From contig NC_067205.1 in NCBI RefSeq assembly GCF_026262505.1, positions 4,402,001-4,466,000 on the forward strand: DNA of 64,000 bases, given 5' to 3'. The position numbers were made by a program, and so were the translations under genes. How positions within the stretch are numbered: position 1 is the stretch's first letter; each line of letters opens with the position of its first letter. The notes beneath the pieces are model-generated. The model worked only from the letters and a program-made list of their open reading frames with translations. It searched no databases and had not been told where the DNA came from. The stretch is from Trichomonas vaginalis G3 (taxonomy: Eukaryota > Parabasalia > Trichomonadida > Trichomonadidae). Below, in pieces: positions 19,469 through 28,379 of the stretch.

Positions 19469-20458
19469 TCATTGAACTCTATACCATGCGAATACAGTCA
19501 TAAATGGTGGCATGTATTCTTTACTTTGTCCCGTTGTTTGTGTATATCCTGAAACGAAATGTGTATGGTTTCCTTCTCCCTGAGTGTCATCCCAGTAACA
19601 ATTTATAGCAAACTTAACATCATCTTTAACATCATATCCTCGACCTTTTGTCATTCCTGACCAATCCCAATATCTATGCTTATGCCAACCTGCTTGAGAT
19701 GTTCTCAAATCTACGTAGTGACTGTGTGCGGGTAAATTTTCACCTGAAATCGTTTTACTTCCACCTGTTTCCTTTGAAGAGTTTGCACAATACAAAAACC
19801 TGTCAACTATTTGTTCCCATGCACCAACACCAAACATTACTTGAGGACCTCTTGCATCCATAGATGTATAAATAGAACCTACTGGGTTCATTAAATCAAA
19901 CATATGAGATATTATAGGATTGTCTCTTTTGAACTTAAGATATAGTGTAACTATTTCAGGTTTCTTCTGGTTTGTGTCAGAATATTTTTTATAATATAAT
20001 CTTATGTTTTCAGGGTAGGTAAAATCTTGACTATAATATTTATTTCTGTCATCTGTATAATAATATACTATTCTCGTTTTTTCTATTGCATTATATCTTT
20101 TATATCTATAATAATCTAAATATAATGTTAGTTTTTGTTCATCTACATGTGGTGTTCTGTCGTCATCTCCATAGTCATAATAATATGGTGCTGGAGCTGG
20201 GTCAGCCAACGTCATACCTGCCATTTCATAAACTCTTAAATATTTCTTTTGTTCGTCTCCATATAAGTTTAAGTAGCAGTTGTTGTCTAATGGAACTTTA
20301 ACTTGTGTACCATTATTCTTTATATAGCCTACATACATTTCATTGTTATTTTTCGGAATGAGTTTACACCGTATACCATTTTTTAAGGAGTGTACAAACT
20401 CCCATCTAAAAATATTTGTTTTCTTCATAGATAGAAACATCCCCAACAATAGTTTCAA
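19469..20458 (-). CDS. Polinton A fibre protein with phage-type collar/Gp10 C-terminal domain
   Basis: The 329-residue frame ends in a domain typical of phage tail fibres and baseplate Gp10-like proteins: NPVGSIYTSMDARG, FGVGAWEQIVDRFLYC, GGSKTISGENLPAHSH and YMPPFMTVFAWYRVQ at the extreme C-terminus. The same domain ends the Polinton B protein at 45305-46405. The expected role is a virion surface fibre tip for host attachment, by analogy with phage. The N-terminal two thirds are strand-rich and unrecognised. The upstream end overlaps the coiled shaft ORF (20406-21347) on the same strand. Confidence 0.75.
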   Translation of the reverse strand: MKLLLGMFLSMKKTNIFRWEFVHSLKNGIRCKLIPKNNNEMYVGYIKNNGTQVKVPLDNNCYLNLYGDEQKKYLRVYEMAGMTLADPAPAPYYYDYGDDDRTPHVDEQKLTLYLDYYRYKRYNAIEKTRIVYYYTDDRNKYYSQDFTYPENIRLYYKKYSDTNQKKPEIVTLYLKFKRDNPIISHMFDLMNPVGSIYTSMDARGPQVMFGVGAWEQIVDRFLYCANSSKETGGSKTISGENLPAHSHYVDLRTSQAGWHKHRYWDWSGMTKGRGYDVKDDVKFAINCYWDDTQGEGNHTHFVSGYTQTTGQSKEYMPPFMTVFAWYRVQ

Positions 20459-21347
20459 TATTTTTTGTTGTTCCTATCAAACTTTGGTATATTTCATCCA
20501 CATAAGTTTTATCTGCCTTCTTATTTAACTCACTATCAACATATTCCTTATCTGTCTTCTTCATTAATTCACTATCAACATATTCCTTATCTGTCTTCTT
20601 ATTTAACTCACTATCAACATATTCCTTATCTGCCTTCTTATTTAACTCACTATCCACATATTCCTTATCTGCTTTCTTATTTAACTCATCGTTAACATAA
20701 GTTTTATCTGCTTTAAGATCTAAACATCCTGAAACCCATCCTGTATCAGCTTTAAATTTAAAAGTCTTCAATGTCCATTTATGATACCATTCAACCCTTT
20801 CTTTAATTTTTTCATATATTTCATTATCTTTTTCATCCACATAAGTTTTATCTGCCTTCTTATTTAATTCACTATCAACATATTCCTTATCTGCCTTCTT
20901 ATTTAACTCACTATCAACATAAACCAAATTTGCTTTCTTCATTAATTCACTATCCACATATTCCTTATCTGCCTTCTTCATTATGTCGTTTAGGAAACCT
21001 TCTATGAATTCCTCATTTAAATTAAATCTTCCAATCTTCAAAACTTTAGGAAATGCATTTAATGCGTAATATCTCTGTTCTTCTGGTGGAATTGATGTTA
21101 TATCATCCGTTATACCTTTAATTTTAGAATTCATAAATAAAATTTCTTTTATATTTGATATCACTGCACCACCTTTGCAAACGAATTCGAAATGTTCATT
21201 TTTCAATACTATCTCCAAATCTCCATATTTCAACCTTTGCGTTTGTTCTGCCGTCTTTGAATTATATGCATATATGGCGTATGTAATGGTCTGAGGGACC
21301 TGGGTGTTTTGCGCCTTAAGTTGTTGTGGTTGCTGTTGTTTAATCAT
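20406..21347 (-). CDS. Polinton A fibre-shaft protein with coiled repeats
   Basis: The 313-residue frame has at least nine repeats of the form KADKEYVDSELNKK (11-12 residues), typical of trimeric coiled fibre shafts. The N-terminus (YAIYAYNSKTAEQTQRLKYG) resembles that of the Polinton B fibre (IAAYAYEADRAKRLYFGQYS), suggesting a common virion anchor. It starts after TTAAATCATAATAAATG on its own strand and overlaps the collar-domain ORF downstream. The region looks broken. Confidence 0.65.
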   Translation of the reverse strand: MIKQQQPQQLKAQNTQVPQTITYAIYAYNSKTAEQTQRLKYGDLEIVLKNEHFEFVCKGGAVISNIKEILFMNSKIKGITDDITSIPPEEQRYYALNAFPKVLKIGRFNLNEEFIEGFLNDIMKKADKEYVDSELMKKANLVYVDSELNKKADKEYVDSELNKKADKTYVDEKDNEIYEKIKERVEWYHKWTLKTFKFKADTGWVSGCLDLKADKTYVNDELNKKADKEYVDSELNKKADKEYVDSELNKKTDKEYVDSELMKKTDKEYVDSELNKKADKTYVDEIYQSLIGTTKNIETIVGDVSIYEENKYF

Positions 21348-21371
21348 TTATTATGATTTAAAAATAAATAT

Positions 21372-22082
21372 TTAATCCGTTATCTCATCAGCTATTTTTT
21401 CTATTTGAAATTGCCATAATATTTCATTCATAAATTCTAAATCACAATCAAATAGGTCAGTTATTCTAAATTTAATATTTGATAAATCTTTTGAATGAAG
21501 AATAAATGAATTCCCGGATAATTGAAACGGATATGATAAAGAAAATGTGTTTAAGTTGATGGATAAAATGTTTTGTATTGATGGATAAGAGTTAGGGTCT
21601 AATGTTTGATGTGAAAATCTCATTGGGGTATTAACTTTATCACATTTGATTAAAATGAAATTGGAACCGGTGTCAGAATACAAAACATCCCCAACATCTT
21701 TTTCAAAATTTAATATCCCCAACAATGAACGAAGATGAGGAGTACAAAATTTAATTTTCAGCGGAAATTTAATAAGGTTATTTATTTCATCAAGTTCAAA
21801 AAGTTTATCAGGTTTTGATTTAAAATTTTCTTCATACCATACGATAAATGATTCATTTAAATAACTTAAAATCATGTTAATATCCCATTTCGCTATCACA
21901 TTATTTATATACATATCATACGTTTTTTCACGGTCATCTTTAATAAATGATATATAATCTGAAGGGTCTAAAAGAATAGGATTAAATTTACCACTCACAG
22001 AAACGAGAGTAACATTATAAATTCCGCTAACTGTTAAATTTAATTCACAGTTATTATTCGAAATAATATTGATAATTGACAT
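21372..22082 (-). CDS. Penton-like minor capsid protein, Polinton A
   Basis: The 236-residue frame has the layout of Polinton minor capsid/penton proteins: an N-terminal strand-rich part, the PHLRSLLGILNF segment (compare the family's SxxLAxLLGF), a GDVLYSDTGSNFILIKCD segment, and a terminal FRITDLFDCDLEFMNEILW block close to the C-terminus (compare ItD..G..l.f). The protein would form pentameric vertices. The assignment rests on remembered motif order, not on a search. The gene lies among virion genes on the same strand, 24 bases from the fibre-shaft gene. Confidence 0.5.
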   Translation of the reverse strand: MSIINIISNNNCELNLTVSGIYNVTLVSVSGKFNPILLDPSDYISFIKDDREKTYDMYINNVIAKWDINMILSYLNESFIVWYEENFKSKPDKLFELDEINNLIKFPLKIKFCTPHLRSLLGILNFEKDVGDVLYSDTGSNFILIKCDKVNTPMRFSHQTLDPNSYPSIQNILSINLNTFSLSYPFQLSGNSFILHSKDLSNIKFRITDLFDCDLEFMNEILWQFQIEKIADEITD

Positions 22083-22101
22083 TTTTATTACGATTAAAAA
22101 T

Positions 22102-22581
22102 ATGGTAAAGCGTTATTTTCCAGTGATAAATAAAACTAGAATAAGATTACCTCAAGAATTCATAAATTCAACGAATAAGAAATTCATTCATGTTATAAAT
22201 TTTAGTGTTTTCAGAAAATATGAGTCAATGTCATATTCATCAACAGGTTATATTTCACTTCATTCAAATTTAGTTCAATCAAACCCATATAATGACCATT
22301 TCATAAGATTTTCAGATGGTATTAAAAATGTAATTGATAGATTAAAATATGAACAGATTGACAATATCGAATTTTTGGAATTTTGGTTTAAATATCCCGA
22401 CGGAAAAAAGATTGAAGTTAAAGATAAAGCTGATACTATAACAAAAACAATTACAATGACCGATCCAGATAGTGGGGAACAAAAAGAAATAAAACAAACG
22501 ATAGAAACTGGTGAAAGGTCAATTATTATTGATTATGATTCAAAGGATTATTATTCAATAATGTTAATACTTGAATATTAA
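22102..22581 (+). CDS. Polinton A ORF with penton-like N-terminal signature
   Basis: Plus-strand frame opposite to its neighbours; I start it at MVKRYFPVINK (22102) since this ATG follows TTTTTATTACGATTAAAAAT. The segment TRIRLPQEFINSTNKKFIHVI resembles the N-terminal signature of penton-like proteins in Polinton B (YKLPRDFIEYPASKALEI). It may be a second minor capsid protein. The C-terminus (SIIIDYDSKDYYSIMLILEY) is strand-rich. The stop overlaps that of the convergent gene 22578-23252. Confidence 0.35.
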   Translation: MVKRYFPVINKTRIRLPQEFINSTNKKFIHVINFSVFRKYESMSYSSTGYISLHSNLVQSNPYNDHFIRFSDGIKNVIDRLKYEQIDNIEFLEFWFKYPDGKKIEVKDKADTITKTITMTDPDSGEQKEIKQTIETGERSIIIDYDSKDYYSIMLILEY

Positions 22582-23252
22582 ATAGTCTTAACAAAGAATT
22601 TTTCAAGTGATATTTTATATTCATCAACTATTTTATTATAAATATCATTATATGTTAAATGAAGTTCAGTTGTTGTTCCGTTCTTTGATATCTTAATTGT
22701 GCTAATATCCTTTATAGGATTTATTTTTGCAACTGTTCCGCAGCATGAAACCTCATCATCTATGAAAAATTGAATCTTAACGTCTGAATCTTGAACATCA
22801 CAAAGAATGGCGATAATGTGAATTAATGATTCATAAGGTAAAATAATTAAACCGGATTGGTCAATTAAATTTATTATTGAATCATAATTATTAATTATTA
22901 TATCACGGTAAATTTTCATTAATTCTGAATTAATGTCTATTTTATATGGGTTCTCGATGTTTGATGAAAGAGGCGGGGGGTATGTTGGATAAGTGGGAAT
23001 TTCAACAGGTTCTTTACCAGGTTCAGATAAAATGATTGGGTCTCCATTCTCATGGTTTTCTTCATTCTCCTCCTCTTTCTTTGGTAAGTCACGAGTTAAT
23101 AAATTTGGTTGTGTTGCTGACCTTGTTAATTCAGGACTAACATTAACTTTAACATTTTGAATAATTCGTGATTTATCATCATTTACGTTATAACCAACCG
23201 TAATCTCTGCTTTTGCGTTTGTGTTCTTTTGACTTGTGAAACGTCTTCTCAT
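22578..23252 (-). CDS. Conserved Polinton protein with Cys-Cys-Gly motif (element A copy)
   Basis: The 224-residue frame has a disordered, Pro/Glu-rich first half and a folded second half: IMYRDI-like helix, LIILPYESLIHIIAIL, IQFFIDDEVSCCGTVAKI and ISTIKISKNGTT. The same order occurs in the Polinton B protein 41875-42309 (QIILTKEDLENVISRI, DPEIECCGQTPLFMKI). The family is unknown to me, but conservation between two divergent elements marks it as a core component, probably of the virion given its neighbours. Confidence 0.6.
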   Translation of the reverse strand: MRRRFTSQKNTNAKAEITVGYNVNDDKSRIIQNVKVNVSPELTRSATQPNLLTRDLPKKEEENEENHENGDPIILSEPGKEPVEIPTYPTYPPPLSSNIENPYKIDINSELMKIYRDIIINNYDSIINLIDQSGLIILPYESLIHIIAILCDVQDSDVKIQFFIDDEVSCCGTVAKINPIKDISTIKISKNGTTTELHLTYNDIYNKIVDEYKISLEKFFVKTI

Positions 23253-23336
23253 TTATAATTGAATAAAAAAAAGAAAAATATATTTAAAGTTTTATTTAGT
23301 TGTTACGGTAATATCCCAAGGTTCATCCTTGTTTGC

Positions 23337-23690
23337 TTATACTTTCTTTGTAACTGCACCAATTATGTTATTGATAGTGTTTTGAGTTTCTTCCAGTCTT
23401 ATTTTATCATTTACAATATCTTTAATCATTTCATTACATGCATTCTTAAAACCATCTGATTTTTCTAATTTACGTCTATCACTTTCTTTAATTAAATCAA
23501 AGTTATAACCTTGTTGAGAATAAAGTGGTTTCTTTATCAATTCCTTGAACGCTTCTGAAAGTGAAGATGAAGAAATTCTTGCCACTTGAATTGGTTTAAA
23601 TTCTGCTTTCATTGCTTCTTTCTGTTCATTGAACACTGGATCGAATAAAGCAACTTTAAAGAATTTCTTAGCTGGAATTTCAAGTCTCAA
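23337..23690 (-). CDS. Polinton A ORF, helical virion-region protein (117 aa)
   Basis: Lys-rich helical frame (MRLEIPAKKFFKVALFDPVF...KKPLYSQQGYNFD...). No recognised family. It lies between the Cys-Cys-Gly protein and the ORF 23759-24235 on the same strand, and may belong with the latter; the region looks broken. Confidence 0.45.
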   Translation of the reverse strand: MRLEIPAKKFFKVALFDPVFNEQKEAMKAEFKPIQVARISSSSLSEAFKELIKKPLYSQQGYNFDLIKESDRRKLEKSDGFKNACNEMIKDIVNDKIRLEETQNTINNIIGAVTKKV

Positions 23691-23758
23691 ATTTGCATAT
23701 TGACCATCAAACTGATTAACATATTGAGGTAATCCGTTTGGTCCTTCTTCAATAGCGT

Positions 23759-24235
23759 TTAATTCTTCATTGAAATAAGAATATGGATTATGACGGTATG
23801 AAAGAATTGGTCCATCTTTACTGTCTCCGATATGTTGTTTAACAGCTTTTCCATTTCATCAAATTTCATAGGATAACGTTCATTATATGCTTTACGTTTA
23901 GGATAATCCGTCATTGTTAATTTATACCCATTTATGACTTTAATATTTCCTTGACCATCAGTAACAAAGACTTCATTTATTCCATCAGGCTTTCCATTTG
24001 GTCCTGTAATGTCTGCTTCATGTGCTTCCCAATTTGGTCCATGACGTTTGGCATATGCTTGAGCTTCTGGTAATGTTAAAACGTTTCTCATTTGTTTAAC
24101 ATCCTTTTGAAGACCGGCAACAATGTGGACTAATTCTTTCATTCCGTCTGGAACTTTCATAGTTCTATTATATGCACCCTTTTTGTTTGTCCCTTGTTTT
24201 AATGGAACCTGTAGAAGATTTGCTATTTCTGTCAT
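23759..24235 (-). CDS. Conserved virus-like protein with NGYKLT motif, Polinton A
   Basis: The 158-residue frame contains [20 protein letters not shown], then [18 protein letters not shown] and KAYNERYP. I recall similar blocks (Asp-rich loop, then NGY...YP-x-R-x-x-Y) from uncharacterised proteins of Polinton-like and large DNA viruses, but cannot confirm that here. The Asp/Gly loop could bind calcium. It is located in the virion gene block between ATPase and penton-like genes. Confidence 0.5.
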   Translation of the reverse strand: MTEIANLLQVPLKQGTNKKGAYNRTMKVPDGMKELVHIVAGLQKDVKQMRNVLTLPEAQAYAKRHGPNWEAHEADITGPNGKPDGINEVFVTDGQGNIKVINGYKLTMTDYPKRKAYNERYPMKFDEMEKLLNNISETVKMDQFFHTVIIHILISMKN

Positions 24236-24275
24236 GTTTAATTATAAATAAAAAATAAAAATTAATTATAAAAAG

Positions 24276-25101
24276 TTAATCAAATTTAACACTTCCTTTA
24301 TTTAAATCAACTATTATTTTTCCATGTTCACCTAATTGCTGATATTGTGTGTAAAGTTCATTAATGCTCATTGGTAAATTCACTTGATAAAGCATAACGT
24401 TCAACTGTTGACGACTAAAACCACTGAAAATGAAAAGGGTGGACAGGTTTGATTTAATGTTTGTGCTTAATGCTTTAAAGTATTGAACAGCCATAAAGAA
24501 TGAACACTGAATGTGTCGACATTGAGTTAATAACTGATTAAAATATGATTTCTCATTGTTATTAGTTTTGATTTCACGCATCATCTAGAAAAATGAGTGA
24601 ATGCAAAAATTCTCTATCAAAATTTGAAATAGAAAGTGTTTCAAATAATTCATCCCGTTGTTTATCAATAATTTTATCCTCTAATCCTTGCTTCTTGATT
24701 GTATTATATAATTCTTTATACATTAAAAAGTTTTTTAAATAATCTTCTGCTTCTTCTTGTGATAAATAAATAATTGGAATTTTGATTAAATGCTTTAAAG
24801 ATTCAAATGTATCATCTGAAGGTGAACCTGAACGGTTGATATAAATTAACACATGTGAATGGGGGGAAGTGTTAGCAATAATGATAATTTGTTTTAATAT
24901 CGTTAATGTTTTACCTTTATTTTGTTTACCAATTGCTGCAGTGATTGAATTTAAATAACATTCAGAATATGGAATTTTCATTAATTTTTCCTTAGATAGA
25001 GCATTTCTATTATCACTCAATGCTTCATTAATCATATCATCTACGTATGTATTATATACATCTGTTAATTCTTCATAAGGGGTGGATGAATTTAAATCCA
25101 T
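24276..25101 (-). pseudogene. Genome-packaging ATPase (A32/FtsK-HerA type), Polinton A
   Basis: Two overlapping frames on the minus strand (24574-25101 and 24276-24584) cover an A32-like packaging ATPase, which pumps DNA into the capsid. Walker A is GKQNKGKT (residues 58-65 of the first frame) and a Walker B-like LIFLDD closes it; the second frame has CRHIQCSFFMAVQYFKAL, as in the conserved segment after Walker B. The gene looks broken, about one break. It sits next to the major capsid gene, the usual Polinton pairing. Confidence 0.7.
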
Positions 25102-25125
25102 TTAATCAAAAATAAATTTATAATT

Positions 25126-26766
25126 TTAAACATTTCTATTCATCAATATTTCATCATATGAACTTCTATACTGTGGTGGTGTACCTGTTGGATGATATTT
25201 CAAACCTTCATCCGGTGTCCATGTCCAATACGTAGTCCTAGTAAACCAAACCTGAGGAGGATTTGTCACCTTTGAACAGTAAGTGTCATTTTCACCCTGA
25301 ATGATTGGATAAGCTTTCACTTGTACTGTAACTTGTGAGTTGAAAGTTTCTAATCCATCAAAGAATATACCCGCTCCATCACGTTGAACTGGAATAGTGC
25401 ATAAGAATGAAGTTTGGTCTTTCCATGTTCTAGCTAATGGCTTGCCATTATCATCATTCAGTGGTCTAGTTAATGAGTCCTCGTATTCTTCCGTGCATTC
25501 ATTCACTCCATCTAAATCAGAAGCTTGAAGCATACGTGTAAAGAATATGTCACCCACTGTGGTCATCGCTTGATCGGGGAAGTTTCTGGAATCTATAGTG
25601 ACCTGAAGACCTCGAAGCATTGGATTTTCTAAAACTGTTCTTTGCATTGCATTCTTCGGAAATGTTAACACAACATCTGTAACATTATGAAGAGCGTATG
25701 AGAAATCTGAGCTAATACCTTCAGGAGTGATGCAACCTCCATTTAGTGAACGAACGTCAATATGTTGAGCTGGAATCATGAATGGATCTTCCTTACTGAA
25801 TAAACGTGGTATTGCTTTAACTGATTCTTCAATTAAACCGTATCCTGGTGTAATGCATTTATCCTCTAAAACTTCCATCTTTGTGCATGAAATAATAACG
25901 TCATCAACTGTTGCGTCAGCAGATGTAGCGGCTAAGCTTGTAATTAATTTGGCAGGAAGTCCGATTTGTTGGAATTTGCGATCATATTTATAAACATGAT
26001 TCATAATCTTTTCATAATTTTCATCAGTTATCTTTTCATAAACGTAATTTTGTAAATCAGCAACTCTTAACGGGTCAACCTGACAAAATACTAAAGTATC
26101 CCTGAAAACATAATATTTAAGAATGATTTCACCAAATGATTTAGGATAATCATCGAACGCCTGAAATGCTAACAAATCATTTACCGGAATAATCATATCA
26201 AAAGTGACATCAACTTCTTCATTTGCTTTCTTGAAAACTTCTGAAGGGTCAATATATTTACCACATACTGAGTTATCATATTTTTGAACATTATTATATA
26301 ACGAATGAACAAACTTTTTAACTTTCCTTTCTGATTTTGGTTTATATGTTGCAAATGCGAAAGATTCACGGGCGCAATCCATCTGAAGATAACCGGCATC
26401 ACCTCTTTCGGTTTCTACTTCTAATTGTTTAAAGCTTTGATTTGATGATTTGTAACCAACGAATAAACGCATGCATTTAAAAGCGGCATCACATGTGAAA
26501 GCTTTATTTGAAACTAGAGTTGCTTTAACTTTGCGTTTAATATATGTGTCACCTAATTGGTTCACATCATGAGCCGGATTTGTAATTCTTAAATGAGTTT
26601 GTTTATCATCAAAATATGGAGCATCAGAGTCATAGCATGAACTTTCAAGTTCTCTATAATATCTTCTACCGTCATTCTTTGCGAATATTTCATTTATCTT
26701 TTCGAATGAATGAAACACATTTCCATTAATCGGTTTAGTGTTTGGCACCAAATAGTTAGTCGTCAT
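25126..26766 (-). CDS. Major capsid protein (double jelly-roll type), Polinton A
   Basis: The 546-residue frame has the length, strand-rich composition and genome position (next to the ATPase) of Polinton major capsid proteins, which build hexon-like trimers. The C-terminal third (FFTRMLQASDLDG, TSFLCTIPVQRDGAGIFFDG, NSQVTVQVKAYPII) matches in order the corresponding part of the Polinton B capsid remnant (FYEMVANAC, HFLCGFPTEVDFCFQQG, PITYKLSVKGPI). Double jelly-roll fold is inferred from family knowledge. The frame appears whole. Confidence 0.7.
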   Translation of the reverse strand: MTTNYLVPNTKPINGNVFHSFEKINEIFAKNDGRRYYRELESSCYDSDAPYFDDKQTHLRITNPAHDVNQLGDTYIKRKVKATLVSNKAFTCDAAFKCMRLFVGYKSSNQSFKQLEVETERGDAGYLQMDCARESFAFATYKPKSERKVKKFVHSLYNNVQKYDNSVCGKYIDPSEVFKKANEEVDVTFDMIIPVNDLLAFQAFDDYPKSFGEIILKYYVFRDTLVFCQVDPLRVADLQNYVYEKITDENYEKIMNHVYKYDRKFQQIGLPAKLITSLAATSADATVDDVIISCTKMEVLEDKCITPGYGLIEESVKAIPRLFSKEDPFMIPAQHIDVRSLNGGCITPEGISSDFSYALHNVTDVVLTFPKNAMQRTVLENPMLRGLQVTIDSRNFPDQAMTTVGDIFFTRMLQASDLDGVNECTEEYEDSLTRPLNDDNGKPLARTWKDQTSFLCTIPVQRDGAGIFFDGLETFNSQVTVQVKAYPIIQGENDTYCSKVTNPPQVWFTRTTYWTWTPDEGLKYHPTGTPPQYRSSYDEILMNRNV

Positions 26767-26835
26767 TTATTAATAAATAAAAAATCAAAATTAAAAGATG
26801 AAAATGAATTTTTAATTTTAATGAAATAATCAACT

Positions 26836-27048
26836 ATGGCTGCAGGATTCTTTAAGAAACTGTGGGATAAAGTAAAAAGAGGAGCGCATAAAGTTTGGGA
26901 AACATGAAGAAGGAGCAAATTGGATATTTAAGAATAAAGAAGCAATTAGTGACGTTGCTGAATCAATAACGCCAAAAGCTGCCCCAATAAGAGAAATATT
27001 AAATAAAGGAGAAAAAGTTTATCAAAGACTTCAACCGATACTAAGATA
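26836..27048 (+). pseudogene. Small membrane-active virion protein (plus copy), Polinton A
   Basis: Starts MAAGFFKKLWDKVKRGAHKVW, an amphipathic basic helix like the lytic helix of adenovirus pVI-type minor proteins. Its first eleven residues are the same as those of the minus-strand ORF 27126-27308. The remainder (...SITPKAAPIREILNKG...) is helical. It looks broken. The role is inferred from helix character and position beside the capsid gene. Confidence 0.45.
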
Positions 27049-27125
27049 AAAATAATATTTATTTATTTTTCCACTATCTACCTCCTATTTTATTAAGTAT
27101 TCCTTCAGCAATTCCACCAATTGCG

Positions 27126-27308
27126 TTACCTGCTTGTGCTCCCATCGGGATTACCTGCTTTAGTACCTAATACTCCACCTATGATAGTTCCTGCCGTTTT
27201 CGCTACTGGTGCCAAAAAGTTTGCAACGGGTTTAATAATATTTTTATGAACCCAACCCGCAGCTTTCTTAATTCCATCCCATAATTTTTTAAAGAATCCT
27301 GCCGCCAT
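27126..27308 (-). pseudogene. Small membrane-active virion protein (minus copy), Polinton A
   Basis: MAAGFFKKLWDGIKKAAGWV is followed by an Ala/Gly-rich hydrophobic stretch (AGTIIGGVLGTKAG). It pairs with the oppositely oriented copy at 26836. Coding-like sequence continues past its end, and it looks broken. A pVI- or pX-like minor virion role is inference. Confidence 0.45.
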
Positions 27309-27374
27309 TTCTGATTTAATATTAATTAAAAAATATATTTCATCACTTATATTCTAATTTTTATTTAATGATAA

Positions 27375-27617
27375 ATGAAACCAATTTTAAAAATAAATGA
27401 AACAGAGGAGGAAGAAATAAATGAAAGTGAAAATGTTCAACAAAAAATAAACGTTGTTAAACCAATTACTGAAATAAAAATTTTTTCATCTGTTGAAGAA
27501 TTTAATGACTATTATGCTAATAATAAAAAATTATTTGAAGAATTGACAACATGTAAATTGAATAAAATGTTTAAAGTTGATGGATTCAAAATTTCAAAAA
27601 TAAAAGGAGTGGTTTAG
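27375..27617 (+). CDS. Small acidic Polinton A ORF (80 aa)
   Basis: MKPILKINETEEEEINESEN... with a KIFSSVEEFNDYYANNKKLFEE helical part. It starts after ATTTTTATTTAATGATAA, the element's promoter-like motif. No known family. Confidence 0.4.
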   Translation: MKPILKINETEEEEINESENVQQKINVVKPITEIKIFSSVEEFNDYYANNKKLFEELTTCKLNKMFKVDGFKISKIKGVV

Positions 27618-27752
27618 TTTGAAATCTATTCCTCAATCAAGAATCACCTCATTAATGAAAATAGATGATTTAACAAAAAGAATAGAAATTATTGAAGAGC
27701 GAATAAATCAAATTATTGATTTCATAAATCATGACTCGTTGAGCCCGGGTCC

Positions 27753-28232
27753 TTAAAGCCCATCACTGAGTTCAAGGTTATATTCATCAAATATTTCATT
27801 ATTAAATGCAACTTCTGCTAGTTTATTTATTTTTTCAATACGATCATTTGAAAGTCTATCGTTTAATTTTTTCTGAAGTTTTTCATTTTCTAGTTCTGAA
27901 ACTTTATTTGGATGATATGTAAATTCATGAAATTCTTTGGCCTCGGTTTTGATCATTAATTTACAAAGAACTTTTGTGGTTGGAATTCGTTTGAACCATT
28001 TATTAGTTATATTCGTTATATATTCAATATCTGGAATTAATTCCCAAATTTTTGCATTTTCAATTAATTTATTATCAAATGCAAAAGCAATGGGTTTAAT
28101 ATTATGTTTACCTTTATAATATAAACTTTCTACATAATCATCGAAATAAACATCTACTTGTTTAACATTTTCAAGAATTGGTGAAAGAGCATCCATTAAT
28201 TGATTGACGGTTACGAATCTTGATCCACTCAT
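27753..28232 (-). CDS. Polinton A ORF, unknown (159 aa)
   Basis: MSGSRFVTVNQLMDALSPILENVKQ... with a charged C-terminal helix. Position near the element end, length and rhythm (N-terminal short helix, then VDVYFDDYVESLYYKGKHNIKPIAFAFD) are loosely like the Polinton B ORF 50923-51396 (VNVIFNKKFVKESKFGQYVRPLAIVID). These two may be distant homologues; function unknown. Confidence 0.45.
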   Translation of the reverse strand: MSGSRFVTVNQLMDALSPILENVKQVDVYFDDYVESLYYKGKHNIKPIAFAFDNKLIENAKIWELIPDIEYITNITNKWFKRIPTTKVLCKLMIKTEAKEFHEFTYHPNKVSELENEKLQKKLNDRLSNDRIEKINKLAEVAFNNEIFDEYNLELSDGL

Positions 28233-28379
28233 TTTCTTACGAATTAAAAAAATAAATTATTCAAAAATGTCAGAAGAAAATATTTAAATAAATTATTTAA
28301 ATTTTTTTACTCTATTCAAGAATTTTATTTTTGATATAACTCATTGAATTCAAAATTTTTTTAAAAATTGACACCATAT

